This document shows, one piece after another, positions 17,171-26,030 of a stretch of DNA of 64,000 nucleotides. This stretch comes from CAVYGM01 sp963768025 (GTDB taxonomy: Bacteria; Bacteroidota; Bacteroidia; Cytophagales; Spirosomataceae): positions 248,001 to 312,000 of the forward strand of contig CAVYGM010000004.1 in NCBI GenBank assembly GCA_963768025.1. The letters run 5' to 3'. The position numbers were made by a program, and so were the translations under genes. Positions within the stretch are counted from its first letter, which is position 1. Each line of letters starts with the position of its first letter. The notes beneath the pieces are model-generated. The model saw nothing but the letters and a program-made list of their open reading frames with translations. It was not told where the DNA came from and made no database searches.

Positions 17171-17551
17171 CTATTCTTTGATCCGCTTCGCTGTTGTTTC
17201 AAAACTCTCCATCAGCGTCCCTTTAAGGTTGTCATCATCCACCTTCATCAGGTTAATCGCGATCTCTCCGGCCTGGGAAGAATCAAAATAGAGAACCAGC
17301 TTATCCGCACTCTCTTCGATTTTTGTGAAAGTCCGTTTTCCGGATGGATCCGCGCCGTTTACCATCTCGCCGGTGAGTTTGCCTTCCTGGCGGACGAGCT
17401 CCGTAACAAATTTAACGTCCCCATTGGGGGTTCCTGAGACCGTGATCTCCCATTTGCCGGCAAAAAAATCGGCGGGGGCAGAGGCTTGCGCAATACCTTT
17501 GAAGGCAATGCTTACGAACAGCAGGATGAGGAAAATACTTGATTGTTTCAT
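17171..17551 (-). CDS. Secreted hypothetical protein, lipocalin-like small beta protein
   Basis: 126 residues with a clear signal peptide (MKQSSIFLILLFVSIAFKGI, cleavage likely after AQA). The mature part begins ADFFAGKWEITVSGTPNGDV and alternates beta-strand-like stretches (VTELVRQEGKLTGEMVNGAD; KLVLYFDSSQAGEIAINLMK; DNLKGTLMESFETTAKRIKE). The pattern of a Trp near the start followed by strands with Gly turns recalls small secreted lipocalin-type proteins, but this is inference. It lies directly downstream (48 bases) of the ThuA fusion gene on the same strand and is probably cotranscribed with it. Confidence 0.75.
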   Translation of the reverse strand: MKQSSIFLILLFVSIAFKGIAQASAPADFFAGKWEITVSGTPNGDVKFVTELVRQEGKLTGEMVNGADPSGKRTFTKIEESADKLVLYFDSSQAGEIAINLMKVDDDNLKGTLMESFETTAKRIKE

Positions 17552-17599
17552 TGAAATAAGGGGTTAAAGGTGGTAATAAGAGTTTGGATTGACTAGCTA

Positions 17600-20500
17600 C
17601 TACTTCCCATTGGATGTGAGTACTATTTCTGCCCCCATAACCACCATCAGGCTACCAGAGGCCTCCGCAGGATTGACAAACACCAGGTATATGTCGTGCG
17701 GTTTGTTATCAAAGGGGACGGGTAATTTCAGGGGTAGGGTTAGTTGAGAGGGGGTAAAGTCCATTTTATCGGAAGGTTCTAGGAATTTGGACTCCCCCAG
17801 GAGGGTGCCCGTGGGGCTGTCGAGGCGCAACTCTACTTTACCTCCTTTGGCATTGAGCTGAGGCTTGGGAGCAGTAGCCAGGATACGAAGTTCCTTAATT
17901 CCAGTCAAATCCACTTTTTTGATTTCAGCGAATGAACCGGATTTGGAGGGAATAGCCAGGTTGTTCCCCCCAAATGACATTTTATTGATGTTGTCGTAGG
18001 TGTCGAAAGCATGCGCATCCATTTTGGCATTGCGCAGCACAAGCACCTGCTCCGACCTCAACGAAGGTAGCCCGTTGGCACCTTTGTCCTCGTAGGAAGC
18101 CCGCACAATGAATACGCCTTTACCTTTGTCGCCCTCCGGCAGCTTAGCGGTATAGACCCCTGCTACGGGCAGGGAACTGGTAGCAGGGGCTTCGCTCGAT
18201 ACGCTCAGGATGTACTTCACCATGTCAGCAGCATCGGTTGCCGAAAGCTGCGGGTGGGCCGACATGGCGATTTCGCCCCAAACGCCACCGCCGCCGCCAA
18301 TTACCTTCTTTGTTAGACGTTCCAACGCACTGGCATCGCCCTTGTATTTTTTGGAAACGTCGGCATAAGCTGGTCCGATGGATTTCTTTGTGGTGCTGTG
18401 GCAGGCCATGCAATCGCTGGCTTCGATGAGTTTCTTACCCGAGGCAAACAGCGCCCCGGCGTCGGCCGAACGATGTCCCTGCGCAATCGCTACCTGATCG
18501 TAACCTTCGGCCAAGTAGTCAATGGTAACCGCCACTTGTTCAGCAGAGATCCCCGAGGCTGCGCCCGACATGCCTAGAGTACCATCTTCCTTATCCTTTA
18601 CTTTTACCTTATAGGCAAAAGGCTTACCAACTTCGTAGAAGGACCTGTTGCCTCCGGGAATCTCCAGACTCAGCACAGGAGGCTCATTGCCCACCGTAAT
18701 ATCCATGGACTGCGAAGCAACCCCGCCCTTGCCGTCATTGACAATCAACGTGGCTTGGTACACCCCTACTTTTGATAGGGTTAGGGCTGCGTCGGGCGTA
18801 GAAATGAGTTTGGTGAACCCATTTTTGGAAGTCATCTTCCAGGCGTAGGTCAGGGCATCTCCATCCGCGTCGGTGGTGCCTTTGGCACTAAGTTCCAGAT
18901 CTAGCGGAGCCGATCCACCCAGCTTGTTGGCAGCTACCTGCAGCTGCGGTTTGCGGTTACCGCCGTTGTATTCAATGCGAATCAGACGGGCGTCGTCGTT
19001 GGCCGAAAACCAGCCTGAGCCGTACTCCAGCATATACAGATCCCCATCCGCCGCAAACTCCATATCCATGGGATTGCTGAATTTGTAGCTTGGCATAAAC
19101 CGCTCCATGGACTTGTAGTTACCCTCTTTATCCATGGTTACGGACATAATCCAGCCGCGCATCCAGTCGTAGGTCAGTATTTTTCCGTCGTAGTAGGTTG
19201 GAAAAGCACGGGGGGCGTTTTTGAAATCTTCGGTATAGTACACCGGTCCGGCCATAGCATTGCGGCCACCCGCTCCAACGAGCGGAAACTCGGGAGAAGC
19301 ATCGTAGGGATACCAGATAAACGCTTTCTGAGCCGGGGGCAGTACTTTCAATCCGGTATTATAGGGAGAGGTATTGGTAGGTGCCTGTACGTCCCACTTT
19401 TCGCCGGATTTTTCGGCGGTAAAATCATATTTGTTGTAGGCTTTGTTGTCGCCCACAAAGTGCGGCCAGCCAAAGTTCCCGGCCTTCCGGGCCTGCCCTA
19501 CCTCGTCGTGGCCAGCTGGCCCCCGGTCGGGATCGGGCTTAGCGGCATCGGGGCCGACTTCACCCCAGTATACGTAGCCCGTCTTCTGATCTACCGAAAT
19601 ACGGAAAGGGTTGCGGTGCCCCATCGTGAAAATCTCCGGGCGCGTCTGCGGGGTACCTCTTGCAAATAGATTGCCTTCCGGAATGGTATACGTGCCGTCG
19701 GGCTGAGGGGTGATACGGATGATTTTGCCGCGCAGGTCGTTGGTGTTGGCCGACGACTTCTGGGCATCCCAAGGCCTACGCCCTTCGCGCTCGTCGCTAG
19801 GGCTATATCCGTTGGAACCATGCGGATTGGTGTTGTCGCCCGTAGATAGGTACAGGTTGCCGGTTCGGTCCCAGGCAATGGAGCCGCCCGTGTGACAGCA
19901 TTCCTCGCGTTGGGTGGGTATCTCCAGTAGTACCTTTCTGGAAGCCATTACCAGCTCGTCACCTTTTAGCTCAAAACGGGCCAGTACATTTTTAGGCTCT
20001 TCGGGCACGGAATAGTATAGGTAGATCCAGTGGTTCTGCGCAAAGTTCGGATCTTTGTTGAGGCCCAGCAGGCCATCTTCGCCCATGGATTCCTTTCCCT
20101 CCTTGCTCACATACTTGGTACTGACGGGCAGGGTAGCGATGGTTTTCAGTTCTTTCGTTTTGGTATTGTAGAGCCGTACTTCACCCTTACGCTGGATAAA
20201 CAGAATGCGGCCGTCACCGAGGACACTTAGCTCCATGGGTTCATCGAGTTTCTCGGCCAGGATGGCTTTGGTAAAGCGGTTTTCTTCGGGTCGGGCTTTT
20301 GAAAAATCAAGGGGGCTGGGAATATCTCCTCCGGCAGCGTAGCGAATTCCTGCCCACAGGTGGTTGAGGAATAGCGGCTCGGAAAAAGACTCATCGGTAT
20401 GGCCCATGGCGGTATAGAACGATCGCCCCCCGTCAAACTCCTGGTACCAACTCATGGGGTGGAAGTCGGGGTTTTTGCCCCCGATGTAGCTCTTTTCGTC

Positions 20501-21067
20501 AATCGTCAGGACGACATTGATATTCGGAGAAATGTTTTTGAAGCTGTAAAACTCGTCAGCTCGCTCAAACGTATCGGGCATGCCCTGTGTGGCCCAATGG
20601 TTTTTCTGCGCGACAGTGTATTTGCCTTTCTGCACGTTGCTGGGGGTCATGGGATGATCCAGAAAATAAGCTCCCGCCAACTGTCCATACCAGGGCCAGT
20701 CGTACTCCGTATCCGTAGCAGCGTGAATCCCCACGTAGCCACCGCCCGCCTGGATGTAGCGCTCAAAGGCCGTTTGCTGCTCGTTGTTAAGAACATCACC
20801 TGTGGTATTGAGAAATACCACCGTGTTGTACTTTTTCAGATTGGCTTCGCTGAACTGTCCGGCCTCTTCGGTAAAACTTACACCAAAGCCTTTTTCAGCG
20901 GCCATTTTAGTAAGGGCCTTTTTGCCCGCGCCAATGGACTCATGCCTGAAAGCTGCCGTTTTACTGAATACCAATACATTGATTTTAGGATTTTGGCCAA
21001 AAGAAGAATGAGCCAGCACCCATAACCCTACCAACAGGGCACTGACTTTGAACGAATTGAACTTCAT
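17600..21067 (-). CDS. ThuA / PQQ-type sugar dehydrogenase / PKD / cytochrome c fusion protein
   Basis: 1155 residues from ATG 21065-21067, the start that places a signal peptide (MKFNSFKVSALLVGLWVLAH, cleavage near SFGQ) at the N-terminus. Residues 27-250 form a ThuA-like domain (INVLVFSKTAAFRHESIGAG; GGGYVGIHAATDTEYDWPWY). Residues about 265-700 form a glucose/sorbosone-dehydrogenase-type beta-propeller (ECCHTGGSIAWDRTGNLYLS; FTMGHRNPFRISVDQKTGYV). A PKD domain follows near 705-790. A class I cytochrome c has its heme motif CMACH at 886-890, and the C-terminal 150 residues look like a carbohydrate-binding module. Likely role: periplasmic oxidation of a sugar with electron transfer through the built-in heme; substrate not determinable. 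It is divergent from a Nudix regulator across a palindromic operator. Confidence 0.9.
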   Translation of the reverse strand: MKFNSFKVSALLVGLWVLAHSSFGQNPKINVLVFSKTAAFRHESIGAGKKALTKMAAEKGFGVSFTEEAGQFSEANLKKYNTVVFLNTTGDVLNNEQQTAFERYIQAGGGYVGIHAATDTEYDWPWYGQLAGAYFLDHPMTPSNVQKGKYTVAQKNHWATQGMPDTFERADEFYSFKNISPNINVVLTIDEKSYIGGKNPDFHPMSWYQEFDGGRSFYTAMGHTDESFSEPLFLNHLWAGIRYAAGGDIPSPLDFSKARPEENRFTKAILAEKLDEPMELSVLGDGRILFIQRKGEVRLYNTKTKELKTIATLPVSTKYVSKEGKESMGEDGLLGLNKDPNFAQNHWIYLYYSVPEEPKNVLARFELKGDELVMASRKVLLEIPTQREECCHTGGSIAWDRTGNLYLSTGDNTNPHGSNGYSPSDEREGRRPWDAQKSSANTNDLRGKIIRITPQPDGTYTIPEGNLFARGTPQTRPEIFTMGHRNPFRISVDQKTGYVYWGEVGPDAAKPDPDRGPAGHDEVGQARKAGNFGWPHFVGDNKAYNKYDFTAEKSGEKWDVQAPTNTSPYNTGLKVLPPAQKAFIWYPYDASPEFPLVGAGGRNAMAGPVYYTEDFKNAPRAFPTYYDGKILTYDWMRGWIMSVTMDKEGNYKSMERFMPSYKFSNPMDMEFAADGDLYMLEYGSGWFSANDDARLIRIEYNGGNRKPQLQVAANKLGGSAPLDLELSAKGTTDADGDALTYAWKMTSKNGFTKLISTPDAALTLSKVGVYQATLIVNDGKGGVASQSMDITVGNEPPVLSLEIPGGNRSFYEVGKPFAYKVKVKDKEDGTLGMSGAASGISAEQVAVTIDYLAEGYDQVAIAQGHRSADAGALFASGKKLIEASDCMACHSTTKKSIGPAYADVSKKYKGDASALERLTKKVIGGGGGVWGEIAMSAHPQLSATDAADMVKYILSVSSEAPATSSLPVAGVYTAKLPEGDKGKGVFIVRASYEDKGANGLPSLRSEQVLVLRNAKMDAHAFDTYDNINKMSFGGNNLAIPSKSGSFAEIKKVDLTGIKELRILATAPKPQLNAKGGKVELRLDSPTGTLLGESKFLEPSDKMDFTPSQLTLPLKLPVPFDNKPHDIYLVFVNPAEASGSLMVVMGAEIVLTSNGK

Positions 21068-21097
21068 AGTGTACATGCTTTTTACCGTGACTGCTAA

Positions 21098-21164
21098 CAA
21101 AGGTAGGATAAAAAAATTTATTGTCTATTTTTAAGACAATAAAAATTCTTAAACTTTATATTTG
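21098..21164. promoter_or_regulatory. Divergent promoter region with palindromic operator
   Basis: The perfect inverted repeat TTTATTGTCT (21117-21126) / AGACAATAAA (21134-21143), spacer ATTTTTA, sits between two divergent genes. On the minus strand TACCTTTG (21098-21105) and on the plus strand TATATTTG (21157-21164) both match TAnnTTTG. The palindrome centre (about 21130) falls at the -33 region of both promoters, so a bound regulator would control both genes. The adjacent Nudix-winged-helix gene is the obvious candidate, by inference from position. Confidence 0.7.
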
Positions 21165-21202
21165 CAGGGTTATACACTTTCGGCCATATTTTTTATTTAA
21201 AA

Positions 21203-22021
21203 ATGAAAGAACTAGCTTTCCAATCTCTTTCTACCAGTGACACCACAGAACCGAACTTATCGAATCTTCAATTCATGCCGGAAAACCAGCACCCATTGCA
21301 CCGCCCAAGTGAACAGGACTATATTCAGCAGCTATCCATTGACTGCGTCATATTTGGTTATAAAGAAAAACAACTGAATGTACTTGTGCCCAAGCTCGAT
21401 TTTCGGGGTGATTTCTGGGCACTTCCCGCCGGATTTATTTCGCAGGAGGAAGGGGTGGATCAGGCCGCCCGGCGGATTTTGGAGGATCGGACCGGCATCA
21501 AGAATATTTACCTCGATCAATTTCGGGTATTTGGCAATACCGGACGCACCAACCGGTCTTTTTTGGAACGCATGATTAGCCTCAATGAAGACAGGTTTGG
21601 TGATCAACTCTTCAATCGGAAAGAATTTGACTGGGTTACCAAACGCTTCGTTTCCATTGGCTACTATGCTCTGGTAGATATCAATAAAGTTATCCCGCAG
21701 AAAAACGAGATAGACGAGTCCATTGGCTGGTACGACATCAGAAACCTTCCGCCCATGATTATGGACCATCATGAAATCGTCGAAAATGCCCTAAAAACTC
21801 TGCGCCAGAACCTAGACGAAAAATTGATTGCATTTAATCTTTTGCCCGAAACCTTCACAATGCGCGAAGTACAGGAGCTCTACGAAGCCATCTTTGAAAA
21901 ACCCTTTGCCCGAAATAATTTTCAGAAGAAGATTCTGGATATGAACGTACTGGAACGACTGGAAAAGAAGTACACAGGCGCGGCTAACAAGGCTCCCTAC
22001 CTGTATCGGTTTGTACAGTAG
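21203..22021 (+). CDS. Nudix-fold transcriptional regulator (NrtR/AraR type)
   Basis: 272 residues. An N-terminal Nudix domain (about 45-180: DCVIFGYKEKQLNVLVPKLD; FWALPAGFISQEEGVDQAAR) is followed by a C-terminal winged-helix (about 205-270: FTMREVQELYEAIFEKPFAR, then NNFQKKILDMNVLERL). The Nudix box reads GFISQEEGVDQAARRILEDR, so the REUxEE core is RILEDR and catalytic acidic residues are replaced. That fits family members that sense a ligand and bind DNA rather than hydrolyse nucleotides. Bacteroidota members of this group control sugar use. The gene is divergent from the ThuA dehydrogenase across a palindrome. A second ATG at 21275 is a possible alternative start. Confidence 0.85.
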   Translation: MKELAFQSLSTSDTTEPNLSNLQFMPENQHPLHRPSEQDYIQQLSIDCVIFGYKEKQLNVLVPKLDFRGDFWALPAGFISQEEGVDQAARRILEDRTGIKNIYLDQFRVFGNTGRTNRSFLERMISLNEDRFGDQLFNRKEFDWVTKRFVSIGYYALVDINKVIPQKNEIDESIGWYDIRNLPPMIMDHHEIVENALKTLRQNLDEKLIAFNLLPETFTMREVQELYEAIFEKPFARNNFQKKILDMNVLERLEKKYTGAANKAPYLYRFVQ

Positions 22022-22056
22022 GCATTCGGCCCTGACGGGCATTCTTCTTCTCATCT

Positions 22057-24810
22057 TCACTCTTTCGTCAGTACATGATCCATGTTCAGTAGCACATTGG
22101 CCGACACCATTAGAGCGGCAAGCTCTGGGGACTTCTTAGTTCCGTAGCGTAGGAGGCTATCCGCCTCGTTTGGTTTTTGTCGATAAACAGCCAGGGCTTG
22201 ATCATATACTTTTACCAGGATATCGAGCTTTTCCTTAGGAATGGGTTGATGGGTGAGCAGCCGGTAGCCAGCGGTCACCTGTTGCCTGGGTGTTTTTCCC
22301 CGCTTGTCCATGGTGGTTGCCAGCCGCTCCGCTGCTTCGAGGTACACGGGGTCATTGAGGGTAACCAGGGCTTGCAAGGGCGTATTAGTAACCAACCGCC
22401 GCGATTGACAAAACTCCCGGCTCGGGGCATCGAAGGTAATCATGGAGGGATAGGGGGCCGTTCGTTTCCAGTAGGTGTATACACTTCGCCGGTAGCGGTT
22501 TTCTCCTTCGCTGGTCAGCCACTTATCGCTGTTATAGGGCGACTGCCAGATGCCAGCAGGCTGGGGAGGCATCACGCTGGGGCCGTACAGAGTACGTGAA
22601 AGCAGACCGGTACTTGCCAATGCCTGGTCGCGCACCTGCTCGGCGCTCAGCCGTACCCGTGGCCCGCGGGATAGCCAGTAGTTTTGGGGGTCTTTCTCCT
22701 GCTTCTCCGGCACTGATCGGGAACTCTGCTGGTAGGTAGCCGACAGTACTATTCGTTTGAGAAGCTTTTTTACGCTCCACTGATCTTCTTCCATAAACCG
22801 TACGGCCAGCCAATCCAGCAGCTCACGGTGGGTGGGTTCGCTTCCCTGGGAGCCAAAATCCTCGACAGTTTCCACGATCCCTCTTCCGAATAGCTGTTCC
22901 CAAAACCGGTTTACGATTACCCGAGCGGTAAGGGGGTTCTCGCGGCTCACGATCCATCGGGCCAGTCCGAGGCGATTGCGGGGGTACCCGGCCGGCATGG
23001 GAGAGAATAGCTTGGGGACATCCGGCTGTACCTCCGCGCCTTTCACCATCCAGTTTCCTCGTTCGAAAACCTGGGTTTTACGGGCATAATCGCCGTTTCC
23101 TTCCCACAAGATAGGTATGCTTTCGACAGGGCGGGTAAGTACCTTGGCATAGTCAGCTACCAGACTGGCATAGTCAGCCTGTCCGAAACCAGGGAGTTCT
23201 TTCTGAAAGGTCAGCCAGGCTATCCGCACCCATTCGTTCGGAGCTTTAGGGCTATCCAGCGAAAGGTAAACAGCGTGCTTTCCGATGGTTTTTGCGATAG
23301 GCTCCACCAGTACGGTATCTCGGGCCGGGATGTTTATGCGGGAGAGCACCGGTCCGGCAAGGCTATCGAGGTGGAGAGTCAGGATCGCATTTTCGGCTTT
23401 GGTCGTCACGTTCAGAAGCACAGTGCCAGCCCCGGTCAGATCCACCGCCGGAATGCGGGCATTTCCTTTATCCTTCACACCGTAGTACGATATCAGCAGG
23501 AAGGTAGAAGTTGTCGGGTCGCCGGGGACAAACCGGTGCGAATTGATCTTGGGCTCCATGACTTTCATGAACCGGGTTACCTCTGCGGTTTGCGCCGGAT
23601 TGTAGCGCTGTACCCACTGCCGCACCCGTTCCACGCGGGCGGAGTCCTCGCCCTTATAAAAGCGTAGTTTAGGCCATTCATCCCACACATCCTCATCGCG
23701 GGTATTGTTAAAAAACGCCAGGTACTTGTAGTAGTCTTGGTGGGGAATAGGGTCATAGGGATGGCTGTGGCACTGAATACAGCCGAAGCTGGTACCCTGC
23801 CATACTTCCCAGGTGGTATTCACGCGGTCGATGAGGGCGGCAGTGCGAAACTCTTCGTCGTCGGTACCGCCCTCGTTGTTGGTCATGGTATTGCGGTGAA
23901 AACCCGTGGCGATCAGCTGCTCTTCGGTGGGCAGGCCATCCTTGCTCTTGGGTAAAAGATCCCCTGCCAGTTGTTCGATTGTGAACTGGTCAAACGGTTT
24001 ATCTGCATTAAAAGACCGGATCACATAGTCCCGGAAACGCCAGATTGTCCGGCTGCCGTCGCTTTCGTAACCTTTGGTATCAGCGTAGCGGGCCAGATCC
24101 ATCCACATAGCCGTCCAGCGCTCGCCGTAGCCAGGAGCTTGTAATAGCCGGTCCACTACTTTTTCGTAGGCGTTCGGCGAAAGGTCTTTTTCAAATGCCC
24201 GTACCTCCTGTTCGGTAGGAGGTAGTCCGGTCAAATCTAGGCTTACGCGCCGGATGAGGGTAGCCTTGTTGGCTTTAGGGGAAGGGCTAAGGCGATGATC
24301 CCGCATTTTTTGCAGCACAAACTGATCAATTTCATTCTGTACCCACTGGACTTCTCTGCGATTCAACAGCCCAAAAAGATTTCCTATCGTACGCACAGAA
24401 GGTACCTCCGGACTTTCGACGGGACGGTACGACCAGTGCTTTTCCCAAGCCGCACCCTCGTTGATCCATTGCTTCAGCGTAGCTATTTCTTGATCAGCCA
24501 GGGGCTTGCCGTTCTTCGGCATCCGCTCATCGGGGTCTTTGCTAAGCAAGCGGTGGATCATTTCGCTTGCCGCAGCGTCACCGCGGACTACGGGAATTTT
24601 ACCCGATTTGCCGGGTCTTAGCATGTCGGGTTCAAAAAGAAAACTGACGTTACCGGCTTTTTTCACCCCACCGTGGCACCCCATGCAGTGCTTGTTGAGG
24701 ATAGGTTTTACATCGGAATTATAATCCACTCTCGGTCCAAACCAGCCCATCGACCAGAGCGCCGCCGGTAGCGCAGCCATCAGTATGCCTATGAAGATCT
24801 TGTTTCCCAC
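22057..24810 (-). CDS. Planctomycete-type cytochrome c / DUF1549 / DUF1553 protein (PSD1 family)
   Basis: 917 residues with an N-terminal hydrophobic export segment. A cytochrome-like domain has CMGCH at 42-46 (VKPILNKHCMGCHGGVKKAG). A DUF1549 domain follows around 155-360 (RRVSLDLTGLPPTEQEVRAF; WTAMWMDLARYADTKGYESD) and DUF1553 around 610-880 (RLGLARWIVSRENPLTARVI; FWEQLFGRGIVETVEDFGSQ). The family is abundant in Planctomycetes and some Bacteroidota; its members are exported and linked to polysaccharide use, but no reaction is established. It is convergent with the Nudix regulator (35-base gap) and downstream of the 24873-25550 gene. Confidence 0.92.
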   Translation of the reverse strand: MGNKIFIGILMAALPAALWSMGWFGPRVDYNSDVKPILNKHCMGCHGGVKKAGNVSFLFEPDMLRPGKSGKIPVVRGDAAASEMIHRLLSKDPDERMPKNGKPLADQEIATLKQWINEGAAWEKHWSYRPVESPEVPSVRTIGNLFGLLNRREVQWVQNEIDQFVLQKMRDHRLSPSPKANKATLIRRVSLDLTGLPPTEQEVRAFEKDLSPNAYEKVVDRLLQAPGYGERWTAMWMDLARYADTKGYESDGSRTIWRFRDYVIRSFNADKPFDQFTIEQLAGDLLPKSKDGLPTEEQLIATGFHRNTMTNNEGGTDDEEFRTAALIDRVNTTWEVWQGTSFGCIQCHSHPYDPIPHQDYYKYLAFFNNTRDEDVWDEWPKLRFYKGEDSARVERVRQWVQRYNPAQTAEVTRFMKVMEPKINSHRFVPGDPTTSTFLLISYYGVKDKGNARIPAVDLTGAGTVLLNVTTKAENAILTLHLDSLAGPVLSRINIPARDTVLVEPIAKTIGKHAVYLSLDSPKAPNEWVRIAWLTFQKELPGFGQADYASLVADYAKVLTRPVESIPILWEGNGDYARKTQVFERGNWMVKGAEVQPDVPKLFSPMPAGYPRNRLGLARWIVSRENPLTARVIVNRFWEQLFGRGIVETVEDFGSQGSEPTHRELLDWLAVRFMEEDQWSVKKLLKRIVLSATYQQSSRSVPEKQEKDPQNYWLSRGPRVRLSAEQVRDQALASTGLLSRTLYGPSVMPPQPAGIWQSPYNSDKWLTSEGENRYRRSVYTYWKRTAPYPSMITFDAPSREFCQSRRLVTNTPLQALVTLNDPVYLEAAERLATTMDKRGKTPRQQVTAGYRLLTHQPIPKEKLDILVKVYDQALAVYRQKPNEADSLLRYGTKKSPELAALMVSANVLLNMDHVLTKE

Positions 24811-24872
24811 TGATTTTCTCTTTTTGGTTTCAAGAATTAACCCCGGGCTGCGGAGTAAAGGGTACCCCTACC

Positions 24873-25550
24873 CTAGTCGAGAACGGTTCCATCTACCAAA
24901 AGAAATTTTTCAGGCCGCCATACTACTTTTGCTTGTTCAACTGGAGTATTCTCCGGTTCTTGATCTTTCTCTTTTGTCCGGAAGAAAGTAGCCGTAATTT
25001 TTTCCGGACGGGCGGAATGCCCTGCCATCGGGATCGGGAAGTCCAGGTCTATTCCCAGGAAAGACGTAGATAGCCCCTGGTTTACTTCCAGCATGCCCTC
25101 TACCGATTTGATTTTCTTTGTAGATTTATTTCTTACCGTGAAATAGTACGTGACCGACATAAGAGAGTCTTTATACACTACCTCACGGCCCGTCAATTCT
25201 ACCTCTACGACCTTCCTCAGGCGATCGTACCGCCTCTCCTGTTCCAGCGCAGCCTGCTCAGCCAGAGCATCTTCTTCTGCTTCCTTCACCTTTTGTTTCA
25301 CTTCCCACACATAAAATCCTTCGAGTAACTCCCGGTAGGTTTTGCCAACCAGTTGTTCTTCCGAAAAAGCCATGATGAGCAGGTACTGCGAAATGGCCTT
25401 GTAGGCAGTCGAATCAGGACTATCCTGGGCCAGTATTTCCCTTAGATCCGCGGTTAGAGTATTTTCATTATATACCTTATCCAAAGGATCCGTAAAGGAA
25501 GTCAGGGTCAGCACAACCACGACCAACATGGGAAAGACGGCGTTTTTCAT
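24873..25550 (-). CDS. Secreted hypothetical protein with a charged helical middle
   Basis: 225 residues with a signal peptide (MKNAVFPMLVVVVLTLTSFT). Residues 60-115 are highly charged and helical (VKQKVKEAEEDALAEQAALE), probably a coiled coil. The C-terminal 110 residues look like a beta sandwich (SLMSVTYYFTVRNKSTKKIK; FPIPMAGHSARPEKITATFF), reminiscent of proteins with an NxS-type beta domain in which a stated function is missing. It sits 62 bases upstream of the PSD1 gene on the same strand and may be cotranscribed. Family not recognised. Confidence 0.65.
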   Translation of the reverse strand: MKNAVFPMLVVVVLTLTSFTDPLDKVYNENTLTADLREILAQDSPDSTAYKAISQYLLIMAFSEEQLVGKTYRELLEGFYVWEVKQKVKEAEEDALAEQAALEQERRYDRLRKVVEVELTGREVVYKDSLMSVTYYFTVRNKSTKKIKSVEGMLEVNQGLSTSFLGIDLDFPIPMAGHSARPEKITATFFRTKEKDQEPENTPVEQAKVVWRPEKFLLVDGTVLD

Positions 25551-25947
25551 GCGTGGGCTTTGTGTAAATATAAGGATTTTGTGGGGCTAAGAACAAAAAA
25601 GGATACAACAGAATGTATCAGTAATACCGTGGTGCCCAATAAACGAACTGAGCGCACTTCTATCTTGATTATTTAAAAAAATATTGTAGAATTTGTTAAT
25701 TCCCCCGTCAACTCCACCTACCCTTTTCCCAACCCCGCAAATGGCTATACGATCGAAATCCACTTTATCTACGCCTTTTGAATAATACATAGCCGTTCGA
25801 TCGATAAGTTTTTCTATCATAATGTATCTGATTTTCTTATATTTCCTCTATAAATGTTCAGGCAAAAGCTATCCACCTCCTGTTTAGAAAGGGAGTTTAA
25901 AAATAATTTCCTCTGCGAGTTTTTAGCTCAAACGCAATTTCTTGCCA
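25551..25947. other. Non-coding gap beside the IS110 element
   Basis: No gene with recognisable family features was found. A 77-codon minus-strand frame at 25587-25820 lacks any family signature and has a low-complexity, random-looking composition. The stretch is AT-rich. Its higher-coordinate edge approaches the structured IS end described separately. Confidence 0.4.
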
Positions 25948-26030
25948 GTACGACCCTATATGCCAGTTTGAATAACGGGGTTTTCCCACCACAAATATAA
26001 GGGCCTGGGTGTCGTACAGGTTTTACTTCC
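25941..26030 (-). ncRNA. Candidate bridge RNA region downstream of the IS110 transposase
   Basis: Directly after the transposase stop the minus strand is non-coding but structured: GTACGAC (25948-25954) pairs with GTCGTAC (26011-26017), and between them GGGG-TTTT-CCC (25977-25987) forms a tight hairpin. A TATATTTG (25992-25999, minus) matches the -7 element. IS110-family elements are known to encode a guide RNA in a non-coding end; in the IS1111 subgroup that end is downstream of the gene. Assignment here is inference from position and folding. Confidence 0.35.

Noticed and set aside
25587..25820. 77-codon minus-strand open frame near the IS110 element
   Set aside because: No family resemblance, no neighbour context and unusual composition; treated as chance.
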